DNA from: CAWDMN01 sp963803155
GTDB lineage: Bacteria; Acidobacteriota; Terriglobia; Versatilivoradales; Versatilivoraceae
NCBI GenBank assembly: GCA_963803155.1
Contig: CAWDMN010000087.1
Coordinates: 65,400 to 129,399, forward strand
Direction of reading: 5' to 3'
DNA length: 64,000 nt
The notes under the pieces were generated by a model. That model was not told the origin of the DNA and made no database searches. It saw only the letters and a program-made list of their open reading frames with translations. How positions within the stretch are numbered: position 1 is the stretch's first letter; each line of letters opens with the position of its first letter. The position numbers and the translations under genes were made by a program. Shown here one piece after another: positions 26,121-35,001 of this stretch.

Positions 26121-27425
26121 GTGTCTAATACCATTCCAACCACACGTCGTAAATTTTTGGGCCAAATGGCAAAAGGATTGGCCATCTCAGGTTTCCCGCT
26201 CATGATGCCCGGCTCCGTTTTTGGAAAGGGCGCCGCGACTCCACCGAGTGACCGGATCCGATTGGGATTCATCGGATTGGGGGCGCAGGGAACCTATTTG
26301 CTCCGGAGTTTCTTGGAAGAGGCCGGAACACAAGTTCTGGCCGTTTGTGACGTGGACAGCCAAAAAAGGGCCAGGGGGAGGAAAATCGCTGAAGACTTCT
26401 ATACTCAAAAGAACGGCAAAGAGTCCGGCGCAGGCATCACGGAATATCATGATTTCAGGGAAATCCTGGCTCGACCGGACATTGATGCCGTTGTCGCGGC
26501 ATTGCCTGATCATTGGCATGCCATCCCGGCCATTGAAGCCGCTCGCGCCGGCAAGGATATTTACTGTGAAAAACCGCTGGCCAACAGCATCGGCGAATGC
26601 CGGGCCATGGCTCGGGCCGCACGGCGCATGGGACAAGTATTTCAAACGGGCAGCATGCAGCGGTCCGACGACAAATTCCGCTTCGCCTGTGAATTGGTCC
26701 GGAGTGGTTATATCGGGACCATCAAGCAGGTCACGGTCAATATCGGGGGTCCCCCCGTGGATGTGGATTTGCCCGCTGAACCCGTGCCGGAGTGCCTGGA
26801 TTGGGATCGTTGGCTGGGACCGGCCCCCTGGCGGCCTTTCAGCGCGGTGCTCTCTCCGCCCGTCACTTGGGACGGTTTTCCCAATTGGCGCAAATACTGG
26901 GACTATGGAGGCGGCGGGATGACCGATTGGGGAGCCCATCATTTTGACATTGCCCAGTGGGGTCTGGGTATGGATGAAAGTGGACCGGTGGAGATATTTC
27001 CTCCCGATGGGAAAGAAATCAAGGTGCTGACTTACCGATATGCCAATGGGGTCACCATGGTCCGTCAAGAAGGAGTCAATGGCGTTCTCTTCGCCGGCAC
27101 TGAAGGAAAAGTGGAAGTGAACCGGGGATATTTGCGCACTTGGCCGGACCGCTTGATTCGAGTGCGGCTCAAACCGGGAGATGTTCACCTTTACGAGAGC
27201 CGTAACCATCGGGCCGATTGGCTGAAATGCATCCGCACCCGGTTTCTCCCCATCTGCGATGTGGAAGTAGGATTGAGATCGGCGACTGTATGTCATGCCG
27301 GGAATATTGTCTACAAGCTGAATCGGCCGCTGCGCTGGGATCCCAAAAGGGAGCAATTTGAAAATGATCCTGAGGCCAACCGCTTGCTCTGCCGCCCCTA
27401 TCGAAGCCCTTGGATGCTCAGCTAA
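26121..27425 (+). CDS. Exported Gfo/Idh/MocA-family oxidoreductase
   Basis: About 434 residues from a GTG at 26121 (GCGAGG upstream); an in-frame TTG at 26088 is possible. A twin-arginine-type signal follows (TTRRKFLGQMAKGLAISG), so the folded protein with its cofactor is probably exported. The Rossmann domain has RLGFIGLGAQGTYLL, then VDAVVAALPDHWHA and the family lysine in CEKPLANS. The C-terminal half (GGMTDWGAHHFDIAQWGL) is the usual alpha/beta substrate domain. Periplasmic members of this type act on sugars or cyclic polyols. The divergent sugar kinase supports a carbohydrate role; the substrate is unknown. Confidence 0.88.
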   Translation: MSNTIPTTRRKFLGQMAKGLAISGFPLMMPGSVFGKGAATPPSDRIRLGFIGLGAQGTYLLRSFLEEAGTQVLAVCDVDSQKRARGRKIAEDFYTQKNGKESGAGITEYHDFREILARPDIDAVVAALPDHWHAIPAIEAARAGKDIYCEKPLANSIGECRAMARAARRMGQVFQTGSMQRSDDKFRFACELVRSGYIGTIKQVTVNIGGPPVDVDLPAEPVPECLDWDRWLGPAPWRPFSAVLSPPVTWDGFPNWRKYWDYGGGGMTDWGAHHFDIAQWGLGMDESGPVEIFPPDGKEIKVLTYRYANGVTMVRQEGVNGVLFAGTEGKVEVNRGYLRTWPDRLIRVRLKPGDVHLYESRNHRADWLKCIRTRFLPICDVEVGLRSATVCHAGNIVYKLNRPLRWDPKREQFENDPEANRLLCRPYRSPWMLS

Positions 27426-27441
27426 TGCGGGCTGATCCATC

Positions 27442-27521
27442 AGGTGGGTCGCGCGATTTTCAGCATCGCGCCGCAAGCCAAGCTGGCAAAGCGAACGGGC
27501 GCGGGAGCGCGCGTCCCACCT
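27442..27521. repeat. 80-bp GC-rich inverted repeat
   Basis: Arms of 14 bp, AGGTGGGTCGCGCG at 27442-27455 and CGCGCGTCCCACCT at 27508-27521, are complementary with one mismatch. It lies just after the oxidoreductase stop codon. No T-run follows, so it is more REP-like than a terminator. The remaining intergenic sequence up to 27790 shows nothing I can name. Confidence 0.6.
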
Positions 27522-27791
27522 TGTATCGCTTTCCAGCCCTTTGCGGTGGGTCGCCCAAACCTTCATGTGGCGACAGCGAGGTTGCCGAACGGATTGCGCT
27601 CCCGCTCATCCGCAACTAGACTTCTCTCTCACTTTTGACTGCACCCCTACTTCATCGACGGTTGCGGTATGGGTTCGATGGCACTATGATAAGGATTCCG
27701 GAAATCCTAAAGCCGAATCATTCGTTATCCAAGAGATCGCGAAGATTTTGTCAGCTACTCAATGAAGGCATAAACTGCCAGGGGAGGGGAC

Positions 27792-28157
27792 ATGGAACCC
27801 TTTGACATCATGAGCGTGGCAATGAAATTTAATGAAAAAATTAACCAGCGAGATGTGGACGGTTTAGCGGAATTGATGACGGAAGACCACACATTCATTG
27901 ACAGTGCGGGAACTCTTACGAAGGGGAAAGCCGCGATGAAAGAGGGCTGGAAAAATTTTATGCAAAAATTTCCGGATTATAGAAATGTCTTCACCTGCGT
28001 GACAGTTCAGAACGATATTGCTGTGATGGTGGGTTATTCCTCCTGTTCATATAAACTGCTTGCCGGACCCAATGTCTGGACGGCAAAAGTAACGGAGAAA
28101 CAAATCTCCGAATGGAGAGTGTACTGGCTGGACAGCAGATCAATTCAGGAAAACTGA
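27792..28157 (+). CDS. SnoaL-like / NTF2-fold protein
   Basis: 121 residues preceded by a GGGGAGGGG site. The sequence MKFNEKINQRDVDGLAELMTEDHTFIDSAGTLTKGKAAMKEGWKN is the standard opening of the SnoaL-like NTF2 fold, with the following strands in ITVMV-like positions (NDIAVMVGYSSCSYKL). Members range from small hydrolases and isomerases to pure ligand-binding proteins, so no reaction can be assigned. No signal peptide. Transcribed alone. Confidence 0.8.
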   Translation: MEPFDIMSVAMKFNEKINQRDVDGLAELMTEDHTFIDSAGTLTKGKAAMKEGWKNFMQKFPDYRNVFTCVTVQNDIAVMVGYSSCSYKLLAGPNVWTAKVTEKQISEWRVYWLDSRSIQEN

Positions 28158-28336
28158 CCTCCGCATTTTTATCCGCCAATTTATTGATGGGCCTTTCACG
28201 GCCATATGGAACCAGTGCCAAAAACCGGTGAGATACTGAGCCAGAGAGGATTAAAGGAAGCGTTGAATCCTTCTGGAAATCGATTGGAAAGATTTCGGGA
28301 TGGCTCATTCCGCAGATTCCAACAAACAAGGGGCGC

Positions 28337-28575
28337 TTGGGCATCGCAAATAAAATACCAGTTCAAAAATCCCCTTATATCCCCGAACTCAATCCGGCCG
28401 GGCATGTTTGGGACTACTTGCGGGAATATGCTTTTGGCAATGCCACTTTTGACTTTCTGGACGAAGTCGAAAAAAGACTTTGCCGCGATTTGAAAAACTT
28501 CATCAACAACTCCAGCTCGTCCACTCCATGACCTGCTTCGATTGGTTGAAACCTCTATGTATGACGTATAATTAG
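28337..28575 (+). pseudogene. IS630-type transposase remnant (3' end)
   Basis: The frame from 28337 contains PYIPELNPAGHVWDYLREYAFGNATFDFLDEVEKRL, the conserved C-terminal block of IS630 transposases (SPELNPxExxWxxLR). After a frame change near 28510 the last part, HSMTCFDWLKPLC, continues to TAG at 28573-28575. The 5' two thirds of the gene are absent or unrecognisable. It is a decayed insertion sequence and not functional. Confidence 0.75.
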
Positions 28576-28597
28576 TATAAGGCATATGAGTTTCTGA

Positions 28598-28647
28598 ACG
28601 CGCGACAGGAAACATCCTCCGGACATTTCCTGTCGCGCGTTTTTTTA
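28598..28647 (+). terminator. Strong hairpin terminator
   Basis: A perfect 15-bp stem, ACGCGCGACAGGAAA at 28598-28612 against 28626-28640, with a 13-nt loop and a run of T from 28640 on the plus strand. It separates plus-strand genes from the minus-strand rmuC. Confidence 0.9.
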
Positions 28648-28685
28648 TGCTTGGCCTAGGTTCTGAGAAGTAATGTTTTGGGCCA

Positions 28686-30230
28686 TCATTCAGGCGAGTC
28701 TGAGTTGTCCGGCAGCGCTTGCCGTTCCGCGGTTTGAAGCGATCGAGGGACGGTGTCGATCACTTCCAATTCAGGCAATTCTTCTTTGGCCGTAGCCCCC
28801 AACTCTTTGAATTTTCTGACGGTCACCAGAACGCGGGATTCCATTGATCCCACCAACTTGTTATAAGTGGAAACGCATTTGTCCAGGCTGGATCCCATAT
28901 CCGCAAAATAGTTCACCAGCGTAGCCACCCGGTCATACAGCATGTTCCCGAGTTCCTTGATCTTCTGGGCGTTGGAAGTAATGGCTTCCTGACGCCATCC
29001 ATATCCCACCGTCAGCAGCAACGGAATGAGATTAGAGGGAGTGGCGATGATGACCCGCTGATTGACCCCTTCTTCAAATAGCTGCGGAGCCAATTCCACC
29101 GCGGCGGAATAAAAAGCTTCGCCCGGAATGAACATGATGACAAATTCAGGGGTGGTTTCAAATTGCTCCCAGTAAGATTTGCTGCTCAATTTTTGCAGGT
29201 GGGTGCGGATATGGCGCACATGAGATTCCAGGCAGTTTCTTTTTTGTTCATCGTCAGCCGCTTCGAGCGATTCCAGGTAAGCGTGCAGAGGGACCTTGGA
29301 ATCCACCACCAGGATTTTGCCTCCGGGCAGACGGACTACCATGTCAGGGCGCTGTCTGCCGGTTTCGGTCTCCACTTGAATCTGCTCTTCAAAATCGCAA
29401 TACGGGCTCATGCCGGCCACTTCCACCACCCGCCGCAGCGTGAATTCACCCCATCGTCCCCGCACATGTGGAGTTCGAAGGGCTTTTACCAAATTTCCAG
29501 TCTCCCGCTGCAGCTGTTGTTGAGAGTTAAACAGCGATTGAACCTGCTCGGTCAATCGGCCATAAGCTTCCTGGCGGGAGCCTTCGATGGCTTGAATCTG
29601 CTTGTCGTACTTTTCCAGGGTCTCCCGCACCGGGGTGATCAGTCCCTCCACGGCTTTTTGCCGCTGCTCAAGATCCTGGCGCGCATCGGATTGATATCTT
29701 TCCAAGGTAGTCCGGGCCAACGTCAAAAAAGCCTGATTGTTGCTCTTGAGGGCGTCAGCGGAAAGAGAATTGAAAGCTTCTTTTAGCTGCGTGGCGGCTT
29801 CACTCAACAAAGCCAGCTTTTCCGCGGCATTCTTCTTTTCATTGTCCAGCAAGGTTTCCAACTCGCGAATTCGACTCCGATCGTTGGAGATTTGACCCTG
29901 CAATACTCCCAAATCATTTTCCTGAGCGGTGATTTTTGCCTGAAGTTCCGGCAAACGCTCCGCCAGGGCGGCGGCGGCGGCGCGGCCTTCTTTTTCCTGC
30001 ATTAGCTGGATCTGCCATTCTCCGAGACGGGACTCCAATTCAGCGGCGCGCTTGCGGGTTTCCTCCAGCTCGACCGAACGCTGGCTTGCCTTTTCTTGGA
30101 GGGTGGCTAATTCCCCTTGAATCCGCAGGCGCACCTCTGCCAGAAGCCGGTCCCGCTGGATTTTGCAATAAAGCCAGGTGAGTGCGCCTCCCGCGAACAC
30201 TCCGATCAACATCCAAAAAATTGGATCCAT
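28686..30230 (-). CDS. rmuC: RmuC-family DNA recombination protein
   Basis: 514 residues. An N-terminal membrane anchor (about 5-24, WMLIGVFAGGALTWLYCKI) is followed by a long coiled coil (about 30-170, rich in Glu, Arg and Gln). The RmuC nuclease-like domain spans about 235-480 (RGRWGEFTLRRVVEVAGMSPYCDF, then GGKILVVDSKVPLHAYLE and FVIMFIPGEAFYSAA). The architecture and length match RmuC proteins, which limit inversions at short inverted repeats in E. coli. That is interesting here because the window is full of such repeats. No co-directional partner lies close by. Confidence 0.93.
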   Translation of the reverse strand: MDPIFWMLIGVFAGGALTWLYCKIQRDRLLAEVRLRIQGELATLQEKASQRSVELEETRKRAAELESRLGEWQIQLMQEKEGRAAAAALAERLPELQAKITAQENDLGVLQGQISNDRSRIRELETLLDNEKKNAAEKLALLSEAATQLKEAFNSLSADALKSNNQAFLTLARTTLERYQSDARQDLEQRQKAVEGLITPVRETLEKYDKQIQAIEGSRQEAYGRLTEQVQSLFNSQQQLQRETGNLVKALRTPHVRGRWGEFTLRRVVEVAGMSPYCDFEEQIQVETETGRQRPDMVVRLPGGKILVVDSKVPLHAYLESLEAADDEQKRNCLESHVRHIRTHLQKLSSKSYWEQFETTPEFVIMFIPGEAFYSAAVELAPQLFEEGVNQRVIIATPSNLIPLLLTVGYGWRQEAITSNAQKIKELGNMLYDRVATLVNYFADMGSSLDKCVSTYNKLVGSMESRVLVTVRKFKELGATAKEELPELEVIDTVPRSLQTAERQALPDNSDSPE

Positions 30231-30316
30231 AAATCCTCTTTCCCATGAAAGATTGCCGGTATGAGATTAGCTGAATTAGACCAGACAGACAAGGAGGAGA
30301 TTAGGGGATAGGAGAT

Positions 30317-30358
30317 TGTAACGCAGACTCATACTTTTCAACGAGTCCGCGGCTTTTG
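30317..30358. repeat. Family B palindrome, half copy 3
   Basis: Only the first hairpin of the unit is present: GTAACGCAGACTC ... CAACGAGTCCGCGGCTTTTGG. The second hairpin is missing. It lies upstream of rmuC. Confidence 0.65.
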
Positions 30359-30410
30359 GCGGGTGCAATTCAAAGCGCGACAGGATAGAGAGTGCACCAA
30401 GGGATGGAAT

Positions 30411-30487
30411 GCACGGGAGGGCGAGCCTCCCGGCGAGCCACCTGTGAAGATGACCTCCGCTCGGCTCGGCGGGAGCCTCGCCCTCCC
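30411..30487. repeat. Palindromic repeat, family D copy 1
   Basis: About 77 bp with arms GGGAGGGCGAGCCTCCC and GGGAGCCTCGCCCTCCC, an inverted repeat with GGCGAGCC and GGCTCGGC inside. A related unit is at 41933-42030. Non-coding. Confidence 0.75.
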
Positions 30488-30658
30488 ACACGGTTATTTT
30501 CTTCGGAGCCACTCATGCCAGCGTCACTGGCACCGCGCGAGTGTGACGAAGTCACCCTTCGCGCGTCGCTTGGCTAGCCTCGCCTTCCGAGCCAGCGTGC
30601 ACGGAGTGCCCGCTCCACCTTTGCCCAAATTTGATTTTCTAGGGAGCTTTGGCCGCGT

Positions 30659-31759
30659 TTATTGAAGCATGGTCCGGCCGGTCATGGTTTTGGGAGTGCT
30701 GAAGAAATCGTGGATCACCTGGCGGGCCGCCGGCAAATCGGCACAACGATTGATCTGCACTTGCAAGTAATGTCCGAAGAAAAGCCATTTGTGTCCCCAG
30801 GCCAGGAAGAGCTTCAGACGGGGCATAAGCTCATCCGCCGCAAAGTGGCATTCCAGTTGATCGCAAAAAAAGAGCAGGGCCCGATAGTATTCCCGGCCCT
30901 CTTCTTCAGGAGATTGCGGAGCTGATTCCCCCTCCCGCCCCGCCGGAGGAGGCCATCCCCAGGCTTCGCCCACTTGCCAGAAAATCCAGGGACGGGCCGT
31001 CACCGCCCGCGCCAACATGATGCCATCACAATCCGTCTCCCGCATTCGGCCCAAAACATCGGAGGCTTCCTGGATGTCGCCATTCCCCACCACCGGGATG
31101 TTCACTTTTTCCCGAACCTTGGCGATGTAGTCCCAATTCGCCAAGCCGCGCCGCCACTGGGATTGAAAGCGCGGATGGACCGTCACCCAATCGGCGCCAG
31201 CCTCTTCCAACATCCGCACAAATTCGATCAAGTAGCCAGGGTCATCCTTGAGGCCGGTCCGGAGCTTGACGGAGAGTGGAAGCACGGTGGAGGATCGGGT
31301 GAAACGAATTACCTGTTCCGCATATCGGATATCTCCCATCAAGGCCACTCCCCAATTGTGTTTGAGGATCTTGCTGACAGGGCACCCCATGTTGATGTCA
31401 ATTCCCGCGGGCCTCATTTCTTTTAAATTGTCGATGGACTGGGCAATGGGTTGAGCCTCATTTCCCAGCAACTGAGGAATCAAATTATCTTCCCCGGGCG
31501 CAGTGCGAGTCTGGGGAGTAGCCCCCACAATCTCATTGGGCAGGAGCCGAGTGGATAGCATTTCCGTGAATAATACCGTGCTGGCGCCCTCCGGCAGATA
31601 GGACCGAACCAACTGCCGCAATGCGACATGCGACAATCCGGCCATCGGAGCAAAAATCAGCGGGAAATTGATTCGCTGGCCATGACCGAAGGTTAGTGGG
31701 AAAAAACGGTTCTGTTCAGACAGTTCCTTCTTAAGCGCGAAGTTGGCAAGGCATTGCAT
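30659..31759 (-). CDS. dus: tRNA-dihydrouridine synthase
   Basis: 366 residues. The FMN-binding TIM-barrel start is visible in INFPLIFAPMAGLSHVALRQ. Then come LFTEMLS, the catalytic cysteine in DINMGCPVSK, VKLRTGLKD, the phosphate-binding VVGNGDIQ and DGIMLARAV. The enzyme reduces uridine in tRNA D-loops using NADPH. An extra 30 residues at the N-terminus precede the barrel; AGGAG ten bases upstream of 31759 supports this start. The subgroup (DusA, B or C-like) is not decided. The 428 bp to rmuC hold palindromic repeats. Confidence 0.93.
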   Translation of the reverse strand: MQCLANFALKKELSEQNRFFPLTFGHGQRINFPLIFAPMAGLSHVALRQLVRSYLPEGASTVLFTEMLSTRLLPNEIVGATPQTRTAPGEDNLIPQLLGNEAQPIAQSIDNLKEMRPAGIDINMGCPVSKILKHNWGVALMGDIRYAEQVIRFTRSSTVLPLSVKLRTGLKDDPGYLIEFVRMLEEAGADWVTVHPRFQSQWRRGLANWDYIAKVREKVNIPVVGNGDIQEASDVLGRMRETDCDGIMLARAVTARPWIFWQVGEAWGWPPPAGREGESAPQSPEEEGREYYRALLFFCDQLECHFAADELMPRLKLFLAWGHKWLFFGHYLQVQINRCADLPAARQVIHDFFSTPKTMTGRTMLQ

Positions 31760-31993
31760 AAAACCACGACTCCTGGAACAACAACCGCAATTTTAACACG
31801 TAGCTCAAAACATACAGGCAGGTTTTATCCGCAGCAATGAATGGCAGAACAAACCGCGTGGCAAGAGTAAAGAAGGGAAGATTCGGTGGCGGGGGAGTTT
31901 TTTCGGCCGCGGATCAACTAGTAAAATCCGTGGCCGAAAATTTCAAGTGGGTCAACCGCAGACCACTGACCACTAATCACTGACCACCTGTTT

Positions 31994-32539
31994 TCAAAAC
32001 CTGAACCCCGCTCCCACAGTCATGAGCAATTCATTGGAAGAACCCGAGCTGCGCTTGATCCAAAGGTTGCCGATGTCAAAACGGATAAAAGTATGCCGGT
32101 AGGGATACAACTCGAATCCACCGCCAAAATTCAGGGCAAAATGAGATTGCGGGGAGGTGCAATAGGGATTTCCCGTAACGGCCGCGCAGTTCGCATCATA
32201 TTCATTGGAAAAGTGGACGAACCCAGGGCTGATCTTGGTGAAAAGTCCTACCGTTTCGGTTCGGGTCCCTATCTTCAAGCCAAAGAGGCCCAGCCGCTTC
32301 ATGCCTTCAAAAAACCGATCTTGAAAATAGTCGGAATATTCAACTTCCGCGGTCATCAAGGAGTTGAGATTGACTCCAAAGCGCCCTCCGAATCCGGAAT
32401 TGCGGTATCCGGTTGTCAACATCGAATAGTGTCCACCGAGTTCAAATTTTGTATCATCGGATTGTGCCCGCAACGGAACGGACCCGGAGGCAAGCACCAG
32501 GAGCATCCCCACAACAAAACATACAGCTTTGCGCAACAT
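31994..32539 (-). CDS. Small outer-membrane beta-barrel protein
   Basis: 181 residues from the ATG at 32539 (AGGAGGACTCA upstream); the in-frame ATG at 32557 lacks such a site. A signal peptide with a hydrophobic core (AVCFVVGMLLVLASGSVPL) is cleaved near RAQ. The mature part alternates aromatic and small residues as in OmpA/OmpW-like 8-strand barrels (FELGGHYSMLTTGYRNSGFGGRFG) and ends with VGAGFRF, a C-terminal Phe typical of outer-membrane proteins. No ligand can be inferred. Confidence 0.85.
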   Translation of the reverse strand: MLRKAVCFVVGMLLVLASGSVPLRAQSDDTKFELGGHYSMLTTGYRNSGFGGRFGVNLNSLMTAEVEYSDYFQDRFFEGMKRLGLFGLKIGTRTETVGLFTKISPGFVHFSNEYDANCAAVTGNPYCTSPQSHFALNFGGGFELYPYRHTFIRFDIGNLWIKRSSGSSNELLMTVGAGFRF

Positions 32540-32800
32540 TGAGTCCTCCTTATTCATCGATCACAACTGACTTTTTTGATTCTGGAACTGTTCGGAAAGG
32601 TTGCCTCCGCTTCATGCAGGATTTTGCACATTACACGGACGGATGGGAAAGCCCATGAATACTCCAAGATCCAAAGGGCGTGTGATGAGACCTCGCTGTT
32701 TTCTCGGGGCGGGGTTGTTTGGCTCAGTGAAAATGGCCGAGTGGAGCCGAATTCCCGCTTATCAGGTAATTGGCGAAGAGATAGAGGAATATTCGATTTC

Positions 32801-33658
32801 TCAGCGATTAATCCAGCGGTCCAGACCGACGGCCATAAACAGCAGCAGGCTGATGAAGCCATTAACCGTGAAAAATGCGGCATTGATTTTGGAAAGGTCG
32901 TTGGGGCGCACCAGCAGGTGTTCGTAGCAGAGGAGGACGGCTACCAGGAAAATACCGCCCAGGCTGATCCAGCTCAAATGGGCCAGCCAAAGGAGCGCCA
33001 GCAATGTCAGCACCATCAGGGCATGCAGTCCGGAGGAAATCCGCAAGGCCGGGGCAATCCCATAGCGGCGCGGAATGGAGTATAGTCCCCTCCGTTGATC
33101 GTAATCGACATCCTGGCAGGAATAGAGAATATCGAATCCGGCAGTCCAGAGAATGACGGCAAGACCAATCAGACCGGGGAGCCAGTGGAACTCTCCCTTC
33201 AGCGCAATCCAGGCTCCCAACGGAGCCATTCCCAGACAAAACCCCAGGACCAGATGGGAAAAACTGGTGAACCGCTTGGTATAAGAATAGAAAAATAAAA
33301 TCCCCAATACCAGGAAAGAAAGCCAAAAGCACAGCGAATTGAGTTGGAGAGATGCCACGACAAAAATCAGACTGGAGGCCAGAGTGAAAGCGGAAACATA
33401 GCCAAAACTAATCTGTCCGGTGGGGAGGGCGCGGCTATTGGTACGCGGATTTTCCGCGTCAATGTGACGGTCCACAATCCGGTTGAAAGCCATGGCTGCG
33501 CTGCGAGCTCCCACCATGGCCACAACGATCCAAGCCAGTTTTTTCCAGGAAAAATTTTCCTCGGCCGCCAGAACCACGCTAATCAAAGCAAATGGAAGCG
33601 CAAAAATCGAGTGTTCGAACTTGATCATTTCCAGGGTAAGACGAAGTTTTCTAAACAT
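32801..33658 (-). CDS. ubiA: UbiA-like polyprenyltransferase (quinone biosynthesis)
   Basis: 285 residues, with eight to nine membrane segments. The first Asp-rich motif appears as NRIVDRHIDAENPRTNSR and the second as DILYSCQDVDYDQRRGL; both bind prenyl diphosphate through Mg. The enzyme attaches a polyprenyl chain to an aromatic acid in quinone synthesis. With ubiX directly upstream on the same strand, it probably serves menaquinone (futalosine-type prenylation) or ubiquinone formation. Acidobacteriota usually make menaquinone, so the former is more likely, by inference. Confidence 0.9.
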   Translation of the reverse strand: MFRKLRLTLEMIKFEHSIFALPFALISVVLAAEENFSWKKLAWIVVAMVGARSAAMAFNRIVDRHIDAENPRTNSRALPTGQISFGYVSAFTLASSLIFVVASLQLNSLCFWLSFLVLGILFFYSYTKRFTSFSHLVLGFCLGMAPLGAWIALKGEFHWLPGLIGLAVILWTAGFDILYSCQDVDYDQRRGLYSIPRRYGIAPALRISSGLHALMVLTLLALLWLAHLSWISLGGIFLVAVLLCYEHLLVRPNDLSKINAAFFTVNGFISLLLFMAVGLDRWINR

Positions 33659-33779
33659 GCGTGCAGGCCAATCCGATATCCGCTAAGTGCAGGACAACAA
33701 AAAATGATGCCGCTGATGCTCCCACGAATATGTCCAGCACTCTGCAGCCGAGAGCCATCCTGGGAGCACCACTCTTCAA

Positions 33780-34418
33780 TTAATCTTCCTGGTTCGACTC
33801 CTCTTGAATGGTTGGCCGAGTGGAGCTGGCGCCATCCCAGCGAAATAATCCGGGAGGATTCAACCCCAGGTGAGACAAAATTCTGAACAAGAACTGATCC
33901 ACGGCCTCTTCAATGGTTCGCGGGCCGGGATAATAGGCAGGGCATGCCGGGAATACCAGCGCTCCCGCCAGAGTGACCAGCCGCATGTTCTCGAGGTGAA
34001 TGAGATTCAAGGGAGTGTCCCGAACCACCAATATGAGTCTTCGCCTTTCTTTCAACATGACATCGGCTGCCCGCTGAATCAGGTCGCGTGAGATTCCATG
34101 AGCGATGCTTCCGAGGGTGCCCATGCTGCAGGGCAGCACGATCATGGCGTCCACTGGCGATGAACCGCTGGCAATGCGGGCGCCCGTGTCGTTGTTGTTT
34201 AAGTTGAAGATTTTGTCCGACCCGGCGCAAGACATTTTCTCCGGCAAATTTCTAAAATTGAGCCCGGGAAGATTCAATTCCTCCTGCAAAACCCGAATAC
34301 CGGAAGAGGATGCCACCAGGTTAATCCGACGGATAGTTTTGTCGACGATCAAGTGTTGAAGCAACCGATGGGGATAAATGGCGCCGCTGGCTCCAGTGAT
34401 GGCGAGTGTGAGTTCCAT
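33780..34418 (-). CDS. ubiX: Flavin prenyltransferase UbiX
   Basis: 212 residues. The flavoprotein Rossmann start LTLAITGASGAIYPHRLLQHL, VASSSGIRV, the mid-protein PCSMGTLGSIAHGISRDLIQRAADVMLKERRRLILVVRDTPLN and ACPAYYPGP are all family hallmarks. It makes prenylated FMN, the cofactor of UbiD-type decarboxylases. It probably forms an operon with ubiA (121 bp apart) and DinB (46 bp upstream). No UbiD is in this window, so the decarboxylase must be elsewhere. Confidence 0.94.
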   Translation of the reverse strand: MELTLAITGASGAIYPHRLLQHLIVDKTIRRINLVASSSGIRVLQEELNLPGLNFRNLPEKMSCAGSDKIFNLNNNDTGARIASGSSPVDAMIVLPCSMGTLGSIAHGISRDLIQRAADVMLKERRRLILVVRDTPLNLIHLENMRLVTLAGALVFPACPAYYPGPRTIEEAVDQFLFRILSHLGLNPPGLFRWDGASSTRPTIQEESNQED

Positions 34419-34464
34419 GATATTTTCAGATTTTGAAGGTTATGCTTTATGTTTGCGCCGCGAG

Positions 34465-34911
34465 TTAGTCTTTCAGCAGGCTGCTCATGTGATGTTTCAT
34501 GTGCCGCCAATAATCTTCCGCGAGGAATTGAAGTGTGATCGGAGTGGAATCTCCGATTCGGCACGGTTTCCCGCATTGATCGGCGGGTATTCGCCGCACC
34601 ACTTCTGTGAGACGCCAATTGTGCAGACGCCAAAATTCCACAAGATCCGGCCACGGGCTCTCCTGATATCCCTGCAAAGCCACCCATTGTTCCTGGGAAT
34701 AACCGGGGAAAAACAATTCATCGGCAAGTTGAGCGCGCACTAATCGCTGATGATTGTTGGCGGCCGAGTCTATGAGATGGCCCAGGATCTGCTTGGGGGA
34801 CCATTTGTCAGGCGCTGGCTTCCGGCCCGTCATCTCATCCGTCAGCAACAGGAGTCTTTTAGCGGCCTGTTGGGTGTAGCCATAAATTGAATCCGCCAAT
34901 GTGACGAACAT
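34465..34911 (-). CDS. DinB-family metal-binding four-helix protein
   Basis: 148 residues. The DinB/YfiT fold is indicated by KWSPKQILGHLIDSAANNHQR (first metal His) and by the terminal DYWRHMKHHMSSLL with the paired histidines. These proteins act as thiol-dependent transferases or are of unknown role. No signal peptide. It lies 46 bp upstream of ubiX and 90 bp downstream of proC on the same strand, so it is probably co-transcribed with them; no functional tie is apparent. Confidence 0.85.
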   Translation of the reverse strand: MFVTLADSIYGYTQQAAKRLLLLTDEMTGRKPAPDKWSPKQILGHLIDSAANNHQRLVRAQLADELFFPGYSQEQWVALQGYQESPWPDLVEFWRLHNWRLTEVVRRIPADQCGKPCRIGDSTPITLQFLAEDYWRHMKHHMSSLLKD

Positions 34912-35001
34912 AATATTTCCTTTCGATCCGACACGATAGAATGAACGCAGAGTATCAAAAGACTCAGGTTCAATCGTTCCGGATACATAATTCAGAATTC
35001 A

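Noticed and set aside
26187..27566. Long minus-strand frame opposite the Gfo/Idh/MocA gene
   Set aside because: It has no recognisable domain and mirrors the GC-biased codon pattern of the real gene on the plus strand.
27541..27765. Short frame after the Gfo/Idh/MocA gene ending in a plausible helix
   Set aside because: The first half is repeat sequence and no family or ribosome site is visible; too weak to list as a gene.
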